Notes: generated from the sequence alone by a model not told the origin. 58,210 nucleotides of DNA from Syntrophobacteraceae bacterium (GCA_013314815.1 JABUEY010000007.1:1-58210), one strand, 5' to 3'. Counted from the stretch's first letter, positions 37,365 through 46,664 are shown. Made by a program: numbers and translations.

Positions 37365-37889
37365 TCAGCCCGCGGGAGAAGGATCCAGTACCTCGATAGC
37401 CACTTTTCGAGCGTATCGCTCCCTCCTGCCCGCTTCCGGTTCGCACGTCCTTCCGAACTGCAGGCAGTGCGTGACGCACTTGGTCACACAGGCAGGTTTT
37501 AAACCCTTGTCCACACGTTCCATGCAGTAATCGCATTTCACGACCCTGCGGGTTACGGGGTTCCACTGCGGTGCACCCCAGGGGCAGGCGTGGATGCATC
37601 TCTTGCACCCGATGCAAAGCGAGGATTCCACGTACACAATGCCGTCTTTTGCGCGCTTGCGCATGGCACCCGTCGGGCACACGGGGACACACCAGGGCTC
37701 CTCACAGTGGAAACAAGGCATGAAAACGAACGACATGCGCGGGACATTTCCCACCAACTTCGGCCCGACGGCGACGATCTTCGTAAGGCGCGGGCCGGGT
37801 GGCAGTTCATGGTAGGTCTTGCAGTGGACTTCGCAACTGAGGCACCCTATACACTTCTTCTGGTCTTGGGCAAGATAATAGTCACTCAT
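37365..37889 (-). CDS. Four-cluster ferredoxin subunit of a molybdopterin oxidoreductase
   Basis: The 174-residue protein has four cysteine groups for [4Fe-4S] clusters: CIGCLSCEVHC, CFHCEEPWCVPVC, CIGCKRCIHAC and CDYC...CVTKC. It belongs to the DmsB/PhsB/PsrB electron-transfer family. It follows the catalytic subunit gene by about 50 bases. No membrane NrfD-type partner is encoded next to it, so the pair is either soluble or uses an anchor from elsewhere. Confidence 0.87.
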   Translation of the reverse strand: MSDYYLAQDQKKCIGCLSCEVHCKTYHELPPGPRLTKIVAVGPKLVGNVPRMSFVFMPCFHCEEPWCVPVCPTGAMRKRAKDGIVYVESSLCIGCKRCIHACPWGAPQWNPVTRRVVKCDYCMERVDKGLKPACVTKCVTHCLQFGRTCEPEAGRRERYARKVAIEVLDPSPAG

Positions 37890-37938
37890 ATCTATATCCT
37901 CCGGGTAGGCTGAAATATCTGCAGGATGACGGGGAAGG

Positions 37939-40026
37939 TCAGTCCACGGCCTTGACCGTTACCAAGGTTTCGTCCAGAGCCGGGCTCCCGCCAACCCGGT
38001 CGGAAATGTTTTCCTGCAGGATCGCATCGCTGGTGCCCTTCATGAATGCCCGGGTCAGGACGGGCACGGTCTTACCGAAACCGTGAAGCATGAAGACGGC
38101 CTCGGGGTGGATGAATTCCGTGACCTTTGCCCTGATCTTCGATGTGCCGCAGGATGACGAGACTTCGACATATCCGCCGTCTTCTATCCCGAGGGAAGCG
38201 GCGGCGGAGGTATGGATCCATAGTTCATTTTCGGGCACGAGTTCATTCAGGTACAGATTGTTCTGGGTTGAAACATGAGTGTGAGCAGCACACCTGCCCA
38301 CAAGCAGCCTGAAGAAGCCCGCTTCAGGGGCCGGCACACTCTTGTAGGGCGGAAAAGATGGAAAACCCGCGTCCTCGAGCAGCGAGCTGACGAGTTCGAA
38401 CTTCCCTGAGGGAGTCTTGAGCTTGATCCCGTCTTTTCTGTTCCAGAAAATAGGCTGATCCGACAGAGATACGAAGCCCTTCGCCGCAAAATCCTCGATC
38501 TTGAGGCCGGTGTTTTTGAGTTGGTAACTCCAGATATCCTCGATGGTTTTATAAGGAAAATAGTGGCCCACACCCAGGCGGTCGGCGAGTTGTTTCAAAA
38601 TGAGCCATCCCGGACGTGTGTCGTGCCGCGGCAGAACCGCCTGGCGACGCATGACAATCTGAGGTTTGAGTCCGGAGGCCGCCTGAAGGGAATCGCTGCG
38701 TTCGAGGTAGATGGATTCGGGAAGGACCACGTCCGAGTACCATGCAAATTCGTTGAAGTGTATATCTATGGAGACCAGCAGGTCCAGCTTGTCGAGGGCT
38801 TTCCTGGTGGCGGACGAGTCGGGGATGGACTGGAGCGGTTCGAAGCGGTTGGCGATGAGTGCCTTGATGGGATAGGGGTCTTCGTTCAGTATGGCATGAG
38901 CGAGCATCTGGGGGTTGCCATGGTAAGTATCCGCGATGGGGAAGAGAGCTGTTCCTGAACCGTCGAATCGCGGTTCCGTGATCTTGGGGAACTCCTGGTC
39001 CACATACTTCTGAAGATCAGCGCGGCCCGTGGCCGGGATTCCTTTCTTGAAAAAGAGTCCCCCTTTTGCCTCGATACTGCCCATGAGGACATTGAGGATG
39101 ATAATCGAGCGACGGAAAGCGATTTCGTTTGTGTGATGGGCGCCCCTGTAGCCATAGTGGAAAACAACCGCGGGTTTCGCCTCGGCGGTTTCCCGAGCCA
39201 GTGCCACGATTTCGGATGCTGCGATCCCCGTTTCCTCCTGTGCCCACTCAGGAGAATACGGCTGAACAAACGCCTGCAGCGCATCAAGACCGAGCACCCA
39301 CCGTGCTGCGTATTCCTCGTCGTAGAGTCGTTCTTTCAGAATGGTATGGATCAGGGCGTAATTCAGGGCAAGGTCCGTTCCGGGCCGGACCATCCAGTAC
39401 CGGTCGGCCTTGGTCGCTGTAATGGATACCCGCGGGTCGATGTAGGTCAGTTTCGCCCCCCTGTCCATCGCATCGAGCAGACTGTTGACGGCCTTGATTT
39501 CCAGGGCCTCGAAAATGTTCCGCCCGTACATAACGATATGCCGGGTGTTGGCGTAATCTACACCGACCTGGGTATCGTTGTATCCCGTGAGGGAACGGAA
39601 AGCCGTATTGACGGAACCTTTGCAGAGGGCGTCGTGCGTGAAATGGTTCGGGGAACCGATCGCCTTCATGAAGGTCTTGCTGATGTGCGTATTCAGATTG
39701 GTTCTTTCACCGAAAACAATACTGCGGGAACCGTGCTTGCCCATCACTTCCCGCAGGCGGTCAGCCACATAGTCAAGCGCTTCATCCCAGCCCGCGCGTC
39801 GCCATTGTCCCGATCCCCTGGGGCCGGTCCGTATCATGGGATATTGCAGACGTTCATTGTCCTGCAGCAGGGCGAGTCCGGCAGACCCCTTGGCGCACAG
39901 GGCGCCTTCGATGCCCGGTACGTAAGGATTCCCTTCAATCCATTTGACCTCGTCTCTGTCAACGGTCACCTTGATGGGACACCGCACCGTGCACATAAAA
40001 CATATACTGTAGACTCCCCTTGCCAT
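37939..40026 (-). CDS. Molybdopterin oxidoreductase, PhsA/PsrA-like, without export signal
   Basis: The 695-residue catalytic subunit has a [4Fe-4S] site (Cys9, Cys12, Cys16, Cys44) at its very N-terminus, and Cys135 in HDALCKGSVNTAF as probable molybdenum ligand. Length and layout fit the thiosulfate/polysulfide-reductase branch of the DMSO-reductase superfamily. The start at 40026 has AAAGGA upstream; the extra residues of a longer frame do not form a twin-arginine signal. The enzyme is therefore predicted to be cytoplasmic, unlike the TtrA-type enzyme at 3.5 kb. Its substrate cannot be named from sequence. A response regulator gene lies 77 bases upstream on the same strand. Confidence 0.8.
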   Translation of the reverse strand: MARGVYSICFMCTVRCPIKVTVDRDEVKWIEGNPYVPGIEGALCAKGSAGLALLQDNERLQYPMIRTGPRGSGQWRRAGWDEALDYVADRLREVMGKHGSRSIVFGERTNLNTHISKTFMKAIGSPNHFTHDALCKGSVNTAFRSLTGYNDTQVGVDYANTRHIVMYGRNIFEALEIKAVNSLLDAMDRGAKLTYIDPRVSITATKADRYWMVRPGTDLALNYALIHTILKERLYDEEYAARWVLGLDALQAFVQPYSPEWAQEETGIAASEIVALARETAEAKPAVVFHYGYRGAHHTNEIAFRRSIIILNVLMGSIEAKGGLFFKKGIPATGRADLQKYVDQEFPKITEPRFDGSGTALFPIADTYHGNPQMLAHAILNEDPYPIKALIANRFEPLQSIPDSSATRKALDKLDLLVSIDIHFNEFAWYSDVVLPESIYLERSDSLQAASGLKPQIVMRRQAVLPRHDTRPGWLILKQLADRLGVGHYFPYKTIEDIWSYQLKNTGLKIEDFAAKGFVSLSDQPIFWNRKDGIKLKTPSGKFELVSSLLEDAGFPSFPPYKSVPAPEAGFFRLLVGRCAAHTHVSTQNNLYLNELVPENELWIHTSAAASLGIEDGGYVEVSSSCGTSKIRAKVTEFIHPEAVFMLHGFGKTVPVLTRAFMKGTSDAILQENISDRVGGSPALDETLVTVKAVD

Positions 40027-40103
40027 GTTCAATGTCCTTTCCCGCAGGTGATGTGTTGCAAGTGATTCATTGCACACCTTTATCGCTAATTCGGCTGTCA
40101 AAA

Positions 40104-40460
40104 TCAACCCAGCGCCCGGTTGATTCGCTCCTCCAGTTCATCGATTTCCACGGGCTTGACCAGGTAATCCACGACTCCCAGTTCGGTGGCCTGCCCCGCT
40201 GTTTCAGCGGAAGGGTTCCCGGTGATCATCATTGTCTTTGTGCGGGGCTGAGAACGTCGAAGGATCTTCAGTAAACCGATGCCGTCGGTTTCCCTGAGGT
40301 TGATGTCGAGCAGAGCCAGGTCAGGGAGGTTATCTTCGAGCCATTCTACCGCCTTCCCGCCTTCCGTGAAAGCCTGCACCGAGTGCCCGAAAGACGAAAG
40401 AATGCGTTGCAGCATGCGGCATGCATCCGGTTCATCACCAACAATCAGAATGAGTGCCAT
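40104..40460 (-). CDS. Single-domain (CheY-like) response regulator
   Basis: The 118-residue receiver has the phospho-acceptor Asp in LALLDINLRETDG, the switch Thr in MMITGNPS and the Lys in DYLVKPVEI. The acidic pocket reads VGDEPD where VDDE is usual, so one acidic residue is replaced by Gly and magnesium binding may be altered. No output domain is present. ATG 40460 has GGAG nine bases upstream. It precedes the molybdopterin oxidoreductase pair on the same strand; a partner kinase is not adjacent. Confidence 0.82.
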   Translation of the reverse strand: MALILIVGDEPDACRMLQRILSSFGHSVQAFTEGGKAVEWLEDNLPDLALLDINLRETDGIGLLKILRRSQPRTKTMMITGNPSAETAGQATELGVVDYLVKPVEIDELEERINRALG

Positions 40461-40583
40461 ATCGATCATCTCCAGCCGAATTTCCCATGAATGGATAAGC
40501 AAATTGCGTACCATGGGACGACCATCGGGAAGCAAAAAAGCTTTCAGTATGCGGAATCCGGTAATCCAGGAAAATGGTTCCTG

Positions 40584-40768
40584 CGGCAAACGCGTACCCA
40601 AACACTTGTCGCACAAAGGTGGATGACACTTGTTGTAACGTCATTTCCACAACAACGCCATGTCTACAACAACGTCATTCCCGCGGGAATGAAACTGCGA
40701 TTGGAATGCCGAATGGCGTTGTGATCATCGCTCCTTGCCGTGAAAAGCACCGGAGTATTCGTTTGCCG
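40584..40768. repeat. Dispersed intergenic repeat, copy 4 (complete, both terminal inverted repeats)
   Basis: The element is 185 bases. Its left end CGGCAAACGCGTACCC is mirrored by GGAGTATTCGTTTGCCG at the right, with nine perfect terminal bases (CGGCAAACG/CGTTTGCCG). GTCGCACAAAGG lies inside the left end and CCGTGAAAAGCACCGG inside the right. The core has ACAACGTCATTCCCGCGGGAATG. It carries no gene. Confidence 0.72.
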
Positions 40769-41136
40769 GATGAACCGGAAAAAAACCGCTCGGTGACATA
40801 CACACTCTCCCGGCCCCTCTATTCTTCCCTTGATGGCCCGCAGATCAGCAATAAAGCGGCGCCCGGGTCTTCCCGGCACAAAGAAAAGAGGTGCAAAAAA
40901 ATAATTGCACTGCAATAAAATCTTTTCATGTTATTAACAGATTGTAAATATTATAAAAATAGATTTTCGTTGCGGGTGTGTGCAGCAGATAAGGCGGCAG
41001 GTGTTTTCGGATTCTCGGTTTATCTCTACCTGTCCGGCGGAGAATATCGCCGGCAGGGGGAGCTCTCATCCTTATAGGCCCTCGATATCCAGGGAAAACA
41101 TCGGAAGAAGAGCGGCATTTCCACATGGAAAACTGA
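40769..41136. other. AT-rich intergenic region
   Basis: This stretch between the repeat and the UspA/TauE genes includes a very AT-rich block (about 40895-40975). It probably contains promoter elements but no recognisable gene. Confidence 0.35.
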
Positions 41137-41152
41137 TGGCATGTTTCTTGTT
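41137..41152 (+). promoter_or_regulatory. Possible sigma-54 promoter of the UspA-TauE genes
   Basis: TGGCATGTTTCTTGTT matches the -24/-12 consensus except that the -12 GC is GT. It lies about 70 bases upstream of the UspA start. Confidence 0.35.
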
Positions 41153-41222
41153 AAAAAGGGGGCAGGACGGAAGCCGTTAGGTATGGAGGCAGAAGAATAA
41201 TAAGGAAAGAAGGGAGTCATCG

Positions 41223-41639
41223 ATGGAAAAGATACTGGTGGCCCATGACGGGTCCGACGTTTCCAACAGGGCGCTGCTTGAGGGGGCCAAACTTGCCCAG
41301 AGATTTGCGGCGAGTCTCACCGTCGTTTCCGCGATTCCCAACCTGTGTTTCCTTGGCGTGCCCGTGGACTGTTCGACGATCGAGCAGGTTTACAGGGCGG
41401 AGACGGAAGGGATCCTGGAAGGGGTGAAAGCGAAGCTCAGGGAGCAGGGGATAGTAGGTGAGATGGTGGTCCTGGAAGGCAGTCCCGCGGATGTCATCGT
41501 AGACTATGCCAGGGAAAAGGGCATGGACGTGATCGTGGTGGGTTCGACCGGAAAGCATGCGACCAGGCGTACCATTCTTGGGAGCGTATCTTCAAAGATT
41601 ATTGCCCATGCACCCTGCCAGGTGCTTGTGGTCCGATGA
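41223..41639 (+). CDS. Universal stress protein UspA family
   Basis: The 138-residue single-domain protein starts MEKILVAHDGSDVSN and has the ATP-binding loop GSTGKHATRRTILGS (G-x2-G-x9-G-S). A GGGAG site lies 5-6 bases before ATG. It overlaps or abuts the exporter gene that follows, suggesting co-expression and perhaps regulation of transport. Its role is otherwise unknown. Confidence 0.9.
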   Translation: MEKILVAHDGSDVSNRALLEGAKLAQRFAASLTVVSAIPNLCFLGVPVDCSTIEQVYRAETEGILEGVKAKLREQGIVGEMVVLEGSPADVIVDYAREKGMDVIVVGSTGKHATRRTILGSVSSKIIAHAPCQVLVVR

Positions 41640-41656
41640 TGGAGGGAGGGTATTCG

Positions 41657-42988
41657 ATGAAACGTTATTGGATGTCGTTAACGATTGCACTGGCCGCGAC
41701 GCTCTTCATGCTCTACCAGAACGGGTCCTTCGCGCAGCAGTCTCAGGAGGGGAAACCCGCAGCAGCGACGGAGGCGGCACCGGCGGTACAGGGGCAGGCG
41801 GAGACGCCTCAGCAGAAGGGGGTCCCTGCGGGAGAAGCCAAGCCTGAAGCCAAAGAAGCGCAGGTTCCCCTGGCTTTCCAGGTGGACCGGACCGCACTCA
41901 ACAACGGAGGCATTGTCACAATCACAGGTACGGCGCCTCCGGGAACCCCCGTCTATATCGAGGTATGGGCCGACCAGCATGTTCGTGCTTCGAGGTTTGA
42001 TTCCGAGGTGGACAAGGAGACGGGCAAAAGGCCGTACGTCCTCTATATGACTTATGATATGCCCGCCTTCTACAAGATTTTGACCCCTGTGGAACAGAAG
42101 GAAAACCTGGAAAAGATCAAGAAGGAAGGATCCAAGTGGAGCTACTCGCAGGCTCTCAAAGACCTGGGTGCCGATGCTGCCTATTCCGTTCCCGGAAAGA
42201 TCAAGATCGAAAGGTACCAGGCCACGCTGATGGGCAGTATCGTCGGATCTCGGGGCGAGCTCCTGCCCGCGATGGACGAAAAGGAGAACAAGCGGAGGTC
42301 CATGCAGCTGGTCAAGGCCAGGTTCAGAAACCCCGACAAGGTCTTCGCCCCGGTTGTCGAATCGCAGCCTGACGGAACATTTGTCGCCAAACTGAACATC
42401 GGTTCCGGATCGGCCCCCGGGACGTACAACATACGGGTGGTGGCGGGCAAGACCCCCGTCGGCCAGGTAGCCGGCGTGGAAAACAATATCTCCTTTCCCA
42501 ACCTTTACTTCAGCAATGCCGGAACGAGCATCAACCTTTTCGGTCCGTTCTTTCTGACTCTGGCCATCGCCATCTTCGGTGTCCTCATGGGTGCGGGCGG
42601 CGGGTTTATCCTCAATCCCCTGCTCGTGTCCATCTGGCCGCTGCCTCACACTGTCGTGGCGGGTACCGTGATGCCTACCGTCATGTTTTCCCAGGCAAGC
42701 GGTATCGTCAACTATTCGAAAATCAAGTTCATCAGCTGGAAGCTGGGTGTTACCATCGGCCTGGCAATGGTCCTGGGCGGCTTTATCGGCCCTAAGCTGA
42801 CGGAAATGATCACCCTGGCACAATACAAGTTCGTGTTCGGCTGGATCCTGGTTATCCTGGCGTGCCTCATGCTCTGGCAGACGACTCAGGGATACCTGGC
42901 CAAGCACAAGAAAGAACAGGCCATTCTGAAGGAATTCAAGAAGCGGGCTGAAGAGGCCGCACTGGCAAAAGCTTCCAGGGCAGCTTAA
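41657..42988 (+). CDS. TauE/SafE-family exporter, first half, with large periplasmic domain
   Basis: The 443-residue protein has a signal or anchor helix, then an alanine/proline/glutamate-rich linker. A periplasmic immunoglobulin-like region of about 230 residues follows (ALNNGGIVTITGTAPPGTPV). It ends with about four membrane helices containing GVLMGAGGGFILNPLL, the first-half signature of the TauE/SafE family. Normal members have eight helices in one chain with two such halves. Here the second half is the next gene. ATG 41657 has GGAGGG upstream. Substrates in the family are sulfite, sulfoacetate and other organosulfur anions; the actual substrate is unknown. Confidence 0.82.
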   Translation: MKRYWMSLTIALAATLFMLYQNGSFAQQSQEGKPAAATEAAPAVQGQAETPQQKGVPAGEAKPEAKEAQVPLAFQVDRTALNNGGIVTITGTAPPGTPVYIEVWADQHVRASRFDSEVDKETGKRPYVLYMTYDMPAFYKILTPVEQKENLEKIKKEGSKWSYSQALKDLGADAAYSVPGKIKIERYQATLMGSIVGSRGELLPAMDEKENKRRSMQLVKARFRNPDKVFAPVVESQPDGTFVAKLNIGSGSAPGTYNIRVVAGKTPVGQVAGVENNISFPNLYFSNAGTSINLFGPFFLTLAIAIFGVLMGAGGGFILNPLLVSIWPLPHTVVAGTVMPTVMFSQASGIVNYSKIKFISWKLGVTIGLAMVLGGFIGPKLTEMITLAQYKFVFGWILVILACLMLWQTTQGYLAKHKKEQAILKEFKKRAEEAALAKASRAA

Positions 42989-43006
42989 GGGAAAGGAGTA
43001 TCCGTC

Positions 43007-43396
43007 ATGGTAGTTGAATTCTGGGGACAGGAATTTAAGGTCAATGTGCTCCTCGGCTGCGTGGGAGGATTCCTCATCGCCGTAATTTCATCGATGTTCG
43101 GTTTCGGTGGAGGTCCTTTCATGGTTCCGCTGATGACCGTCGGGTTGAGGCTGCCGATGTTCGTGGTGGTGGGCAGCTCTCTGCTCGCCATATTCTTCAA
43201 TACGGTAATGGGAACAATGCGCCACTATCAGTTCGGTAACTTCGACCTCGTATTCTTCCTGGTCATGTTCCCGGCGGCCATCCTGGGAGGCTACATCGCA
43301 CCTCAGATCGCCAGGCGCGTAAGCCCCCTCGTGGTGAAAAGGATCGCCGCAGCGGGGCTTCTTATCCTTGCAATGAATCTTTTCGGTCTGTATTGA
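43007..43396 (+). CDS. TauE/SafE-family exporter, second half
   Basis: The 129-residue protein has about four membrane helices and the half-signature AVISSMFGFGGGPFMVPLMT. It is exactly the kind of C-terminal half missing from the preceding gene, 18 bases upstream. AAGGAG precedes its ATG, so it is translated on its own and not a frameshift product. The two proteins presumably assemble into one eight-helix exporter. Confidence 0.85.
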   Translation: MVVEFWGQEFKVNVLLGCVGGFLIAVISSMFGFGGGPFMVPLMTVGLRLPMFVVVGSSLLAIFFNTVMGTMRHYQFGNFDLVFFLVMFPAAILGGYIAPQIARRVSPLVVKRIAAAGLLILAMNLFGLY

Positions 43397-43410
43397 TCCT
43401 CGCAACTCCT

Positions 43411-43435
43411 CCTTCCCCCGGTTTCCGGGGGAAGG
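43411..43435. terminator. Hairpin terminator between convergent genes
   Basis: CCTTCCCCCGG and CCGGGGGAAGG form 11 perfect base pairs around a three-base loop, 15 bases after the exporter stop. A T-tract is lacking. It could serve both convergent transcripts. Confidence 0.65.
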
Positions 43436-43502
43436 AACGCCCGGTTTGGCGGAAGAACCACAGCGGATATCAGGGGTGCGGCAGCCAAGCAAAGCGGCTT
43501 CG

Positions 43503-45179
43503 TTATAATACAGAACCGTGACTCTCCTTTCCGCTTGCGTCGATGTCTTTGAAAATGACAGCTGCCAAGGTTTCCTTCCTTCCTCCGAACAAGGATCGAC
43601 TCACCTTTCGGACCTCCCTGGCTTCCTCCACGAAGTAGGCAAGAACATTCAGGTCCTCTTCGCACACTCCGGTGGTGTGACGGTCGGCTTCCATCTTCGC
43701 AAGCATGGACAGCAAGCCGAACATGTAGAGGCTGAGGTGCGTGATCCTTCTGAGCAGGAACTCCTTTCCCGCCATGTCTTTCCTGTAGAACAGCAGGCCG
43801 AGCAGAAGCATCCTCCTGATGGACTTCGCGTTGGCGAGGGCGAGTCTTGACGCCTCCCTCATCCCTTTTTCCTCGAAACGGAGAGGCCAGTCTATTCTGC
43901 CGAAGAAGAGCCTGAGAGCACGGGCCACACGGGAAGTAAGAGTCGTGCCGGAGCCGGACAGTTCTTCGCTGATTTTCTTTGCGGCTGTGAGCGCCGGGTA
44001 GATGGAATGGATTTCGGTGGTGCCTTCGAAGACCGTGGTAACCCGGAAGTCCCTCATCCGTTTTTCGTAGGGCTGGGTGGTCAGGTATCCCGACCCGCCT
44101 GCCACCTGGAGGGCGTCATAGACGGCTTCCCAGGCTCGAGTCGTTCCAAAGAGCTTGCAATGGGATGTCTCGATGGCTGCGGGGACAAAGGGATTGTCCA
44201 TGAGCAGTCCGGCGGTCAACTCGTTCATGGCTGCGCCGATATGGGAGTACACTCGGGCTTTGACCATTTTTTCCTGGACAAGAGGGAATTCCTTAATGGG
44301 GACCTGGAACTGGATTCTGCTGGACGACCTCTTCAGCATGTCTTCGAGGGAACGCTTCATCATGCCGACGGAAGCGGCTCCGAGAGCCAGCCGCCCGTAG
44401 TTCAGGACCGTCATGGCGATGCGGAAGCCGGCTCCCGGAGGTCCCAGGAGATGGGTGACGGGCACGCGGACATTCTTGAACTGAACGGATGCGGTGGAGC
44501 TTGCCTTGAGCCCCATCTTGGGCATATCCCTGCCTGTCCGCACGCCGTCCCAGCCTGTTTCCACGATGAAGGCGCCCATGTACCCCGGCCGCACGGGGTC
44601 CATTTGAGCAAACACGGTGAGTCCTCCCGCGTAGTTTGCGTTGGTGATGAACGATTTGTGCCCGTTGAGGATGTAGGCGCTTCCGTCTTCGGAAAGATCC
44701 GCCCTGGTCTCGATGTGCCGTGCGTCGGAGCCGATCCTGGGTTCCGTCAGGGCATACGAAAAGATCATCTTTCCCGCGGCTGCCGCAGGTAGATACCGTC
44801 GCTTCTGATCTTCGCTGCCGAACAGCAGGATAGCCATGACTCCGATGGCGCAGTGGGCAATGGAGGTGAGGGCAAGGGAAATATCCAGTTTCGTCATTTC
44901 TTCGACAAGCTTCATCTGCTCCCGGACGTCCAGACCGATTCCGCCGTAGGTCGTGGGGATCGAAACGCCGAAAAGGCCGATCGATTTCATCTGATCGAGC
45001 ATCTCCGGAGGTATCCTCTCTTCCCGTTCGATGGAATCCACCTGGAACCTGCCGAGCATAGCCGCATACCTGTCGACCAGATTGTTTACTCTGTCATCGC
45101 GGCGCCTCTTTTCCATGAAGCGGAGCGCTCCTTTGTCCAGGGATCCCAGATAGATCTTCTCGATAAACGACTCTGCCAT
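43503..45179 (-). CDS. Acyl-CoA dehydrogenase
   Basis: The 558-residue flavoenzyme oxidises acyl-CoA to enoyl-CoA. It has the FAD/substrate motif FSYALTEPRIGSD, the middle beta domain (YILNGHKSFITNANYAGG), a helical domain with LQVAGGSGYLTTQPYEKRMRD, and the catalytic Glu region VFEGTTEIHSIYPAL. A C-terminal extension of about 150 residues makes it longer than short- or medium-chain enzymes (about 380) and like the very-long-chain type. No electron-transfer flavoprotein or other beta-oxidation gene is adjacent. It transcribes alone on the minus strand. Confidence 0.9.
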   Translation of the reverse strand: MAESFIEKIYLGSLDKGALRFMEKRRRDDRVNNLVDRYAAMLGRFQVDSIEREERIPPEMLDQMKSIGLFGVSIPTTYGGIGLDVREQMKLVEEMTKLDISLALTSIAHCAIGVMAILLFGSEDQKRRYLPAAAAGKMIFSYALTEPRIGSDARHIETRADLSEDGSAYILNGHKSFITNANYAGGLTVFAQMDPVRPGYMGAFIVETGWDGVRTGRDMPKMGLKASSTASVQFKNVRVPVTHLLGPPGAGFRIAMTVLNYGRLALGAASVGMMKRSLEDMLKRSSSRIQFQVPIKEFPLVQEKMVKARVYSHIGAAMNELTAGLLMDNPFVPAAIETSHCKLFGTTRAWEAVYDALQVAGGSGYLTTQPYEKRMRDFRVTTVFEGTTEIHSIYPALTAAKKISEELSGSGTTLTSRVARALRLFFGRIDWPLRFEEKGMREASRLALANAKSIRRMLLLGLLFYRKDMAGKEFLLRRITHLSLYMFGLLSMLAKMEADRHTTGVCEEDLNVLAYFVEEAREVRKVSRSLFGGRKETLAAVIFKDIDASGKESHGSVL

Positions 45180-45713
45180 AAGGAACTCCTCCGGTTTCCA
45201 AAAAAATCCATCGTATCAACAGCGCATTCAAGTTCGGAGCTGTCTCTTTCGATTATGAAGATCAAAGGAAAGAGGATTCATGCAGCTGACAGGAACCCGG
45301 CGCGCAGGGGTCGCAGCGGCATCCAGACAGCCTGTAATCAAACATAGCGCGCAACGCACCCTGTGTAAATGCAGTGACCTGTAAGGAAGAATCGGCCGTC
45401 CATGAACCGGTCGAAGGAAAGAACGGGTTCCCGGGATCGCGGAGAAGCGGCCTGTTGTCACCATTCGGCCAATTCATTTCTACTAAAGGAACCGGAAAGG
45501 GAGTATAAGGGATCACGGAACCTTTGCTGAATATCCGGTCGGGGTGTGGAGCAGGCCGTCCCGCCATTCCGGCAGTACTGGACTCCCCGTCTTCCCTCCG
45601 GGTTGCCTGCGGTGTTCATTGTTTCCACTGCCGGGACCCGGCATCTCGCCGTACCGCAAGATAATGCGATTTCCAAAATCTTTCCCACTTTTTCGGCATG
45701 CTGATTCGAGTAG
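45180..45713. other. Divergent intergenic region
   Basis: About 530 bases between the acyl-CoA dehydrogenase and the soluble kinase, transcribed in opposite directions. Promoters for both are expected; no gene or strong regulatory pattern was found. Confidence 0.35.
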
Positions 45714-46664
45714 ATGAAAAGCGCATTTGCCAAGTATTATCACACGATGAAAAAGTCAAGGCGTCCCAGGAGACTGGAAAAGGCGAACTGCAAAATGACC
45801 GCAGCCCGTTGGCCGGACGATATGCAGGAACGGGCGGATCCCGAAAACGATGAACAGATTCGGGACCGGCTGGAGCAGTGTTTACAGATTCTGGTCGACA
45901 GGGAGCGCTTCGGCTACCTCGGAAGTTTCGTCAGAGGATTTATTCATAACATCAATGGTCCTCTGCACAATATCTCCATGCTCACTGAAATGCTGCTCAA
46001 GGGATTGAATGTTCAGGAGCAAAAGACCAGGACTCAATGCGCCGAACGGAGCGAGGATTGGGAGGAGTTTTTCAGAAATCAGCGGGTGCGCTTCAAGATG
46101 GTGAACCAACAGATCTCGAACCTTGTGGATTTGTTGAGGGATTTCATGGTCCTCAACGAAATGGATCGCTGCAGCGAAACCATGGATGTCAATCTTGTAA
46201 TTATGAGGCTTCTGAATGTCTTCAAGTGCGACCTCTTTTTCAAGCACGAGGTGACACTCAATGTTCAATTGACGAAAAATCTGCCCATGATCCCCATTCC
46301 GGGGCATGACCTTATTCCGGCCCTCGTACACGTGATCCGAAATGCGCTCACCGCCATGAAGGGATCCGAGCAAAAATCCCTCCTTGTTGAGTCGTACCTG
46401 GAAGGTGACAGGGTTTGTATTGTTGTGACGGATTCCGGCTGCGGAATCGACGGGGAGGACGACGTAGAGGGTGTTCCCTGCCCCTTCAGGTCCAGGTGGA
46501 GGTCCCGTGAGGATGCGGGAATGGAAGGAAGTGAGAGACATCTCGGGATCGGACTGTTCGCAGCGCGGAGACTCCTGGGCCTACACCGCGCAAGTCTGCG
46601 TCTGGAGCGCCTGCCTCACGGAACTCGAGCTCGAGTCGAGATTCCTCTGTCGGCGAAACGGTGA
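45714..46664 (+). CDS. Soluble histidine-kinase-like protein with altered H-box
   Basis: The 316-residue protein lacks membrane helices and a recognised sensor domain. A dimerisation/phospho-acceptor region reads VRGFIHNINGPLHNISM, where the usual His-Glu is His-Asn. The ATPase domain has IRNALTAM, DSGCGID and HLGIGLFAARR. It could be a kinase, a phosphatase or a kinase for a separate receiver. The start is uncertain (45714, 45747 or later). No cognate regulator is adjacent; single-domain receivers such as the one at 40.1 kb are candidates. Confidence 0.72.
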   Translation: MKSAFAKYYHTMKKSRRPRRLEKANCKMTAARWPDDMQERADPENDEQIRDRLEQCLQILVDRERFGYLGSFVRGFIHNINGPLHNISMLTEMLLKGLNVQEQKTRTQCAERSEDWEEFFRNQRVRFKMVNQQISNLVDLLRDFMVLNEMDRCSETMDVNLVIMRLLNVFKCDLFFKHEVTLNVQLTKNLPMIPIPGHDLIPALVHVIRNALTAMKGSEQKSLLVESYLEGDRVCIVVTDSGCGIDGEDDVEGVPCPFRSRWRSREDAGMEGSERHLGIGLFAARRLLGLHRASLRLERLPHGTRARVEIPLSAKR

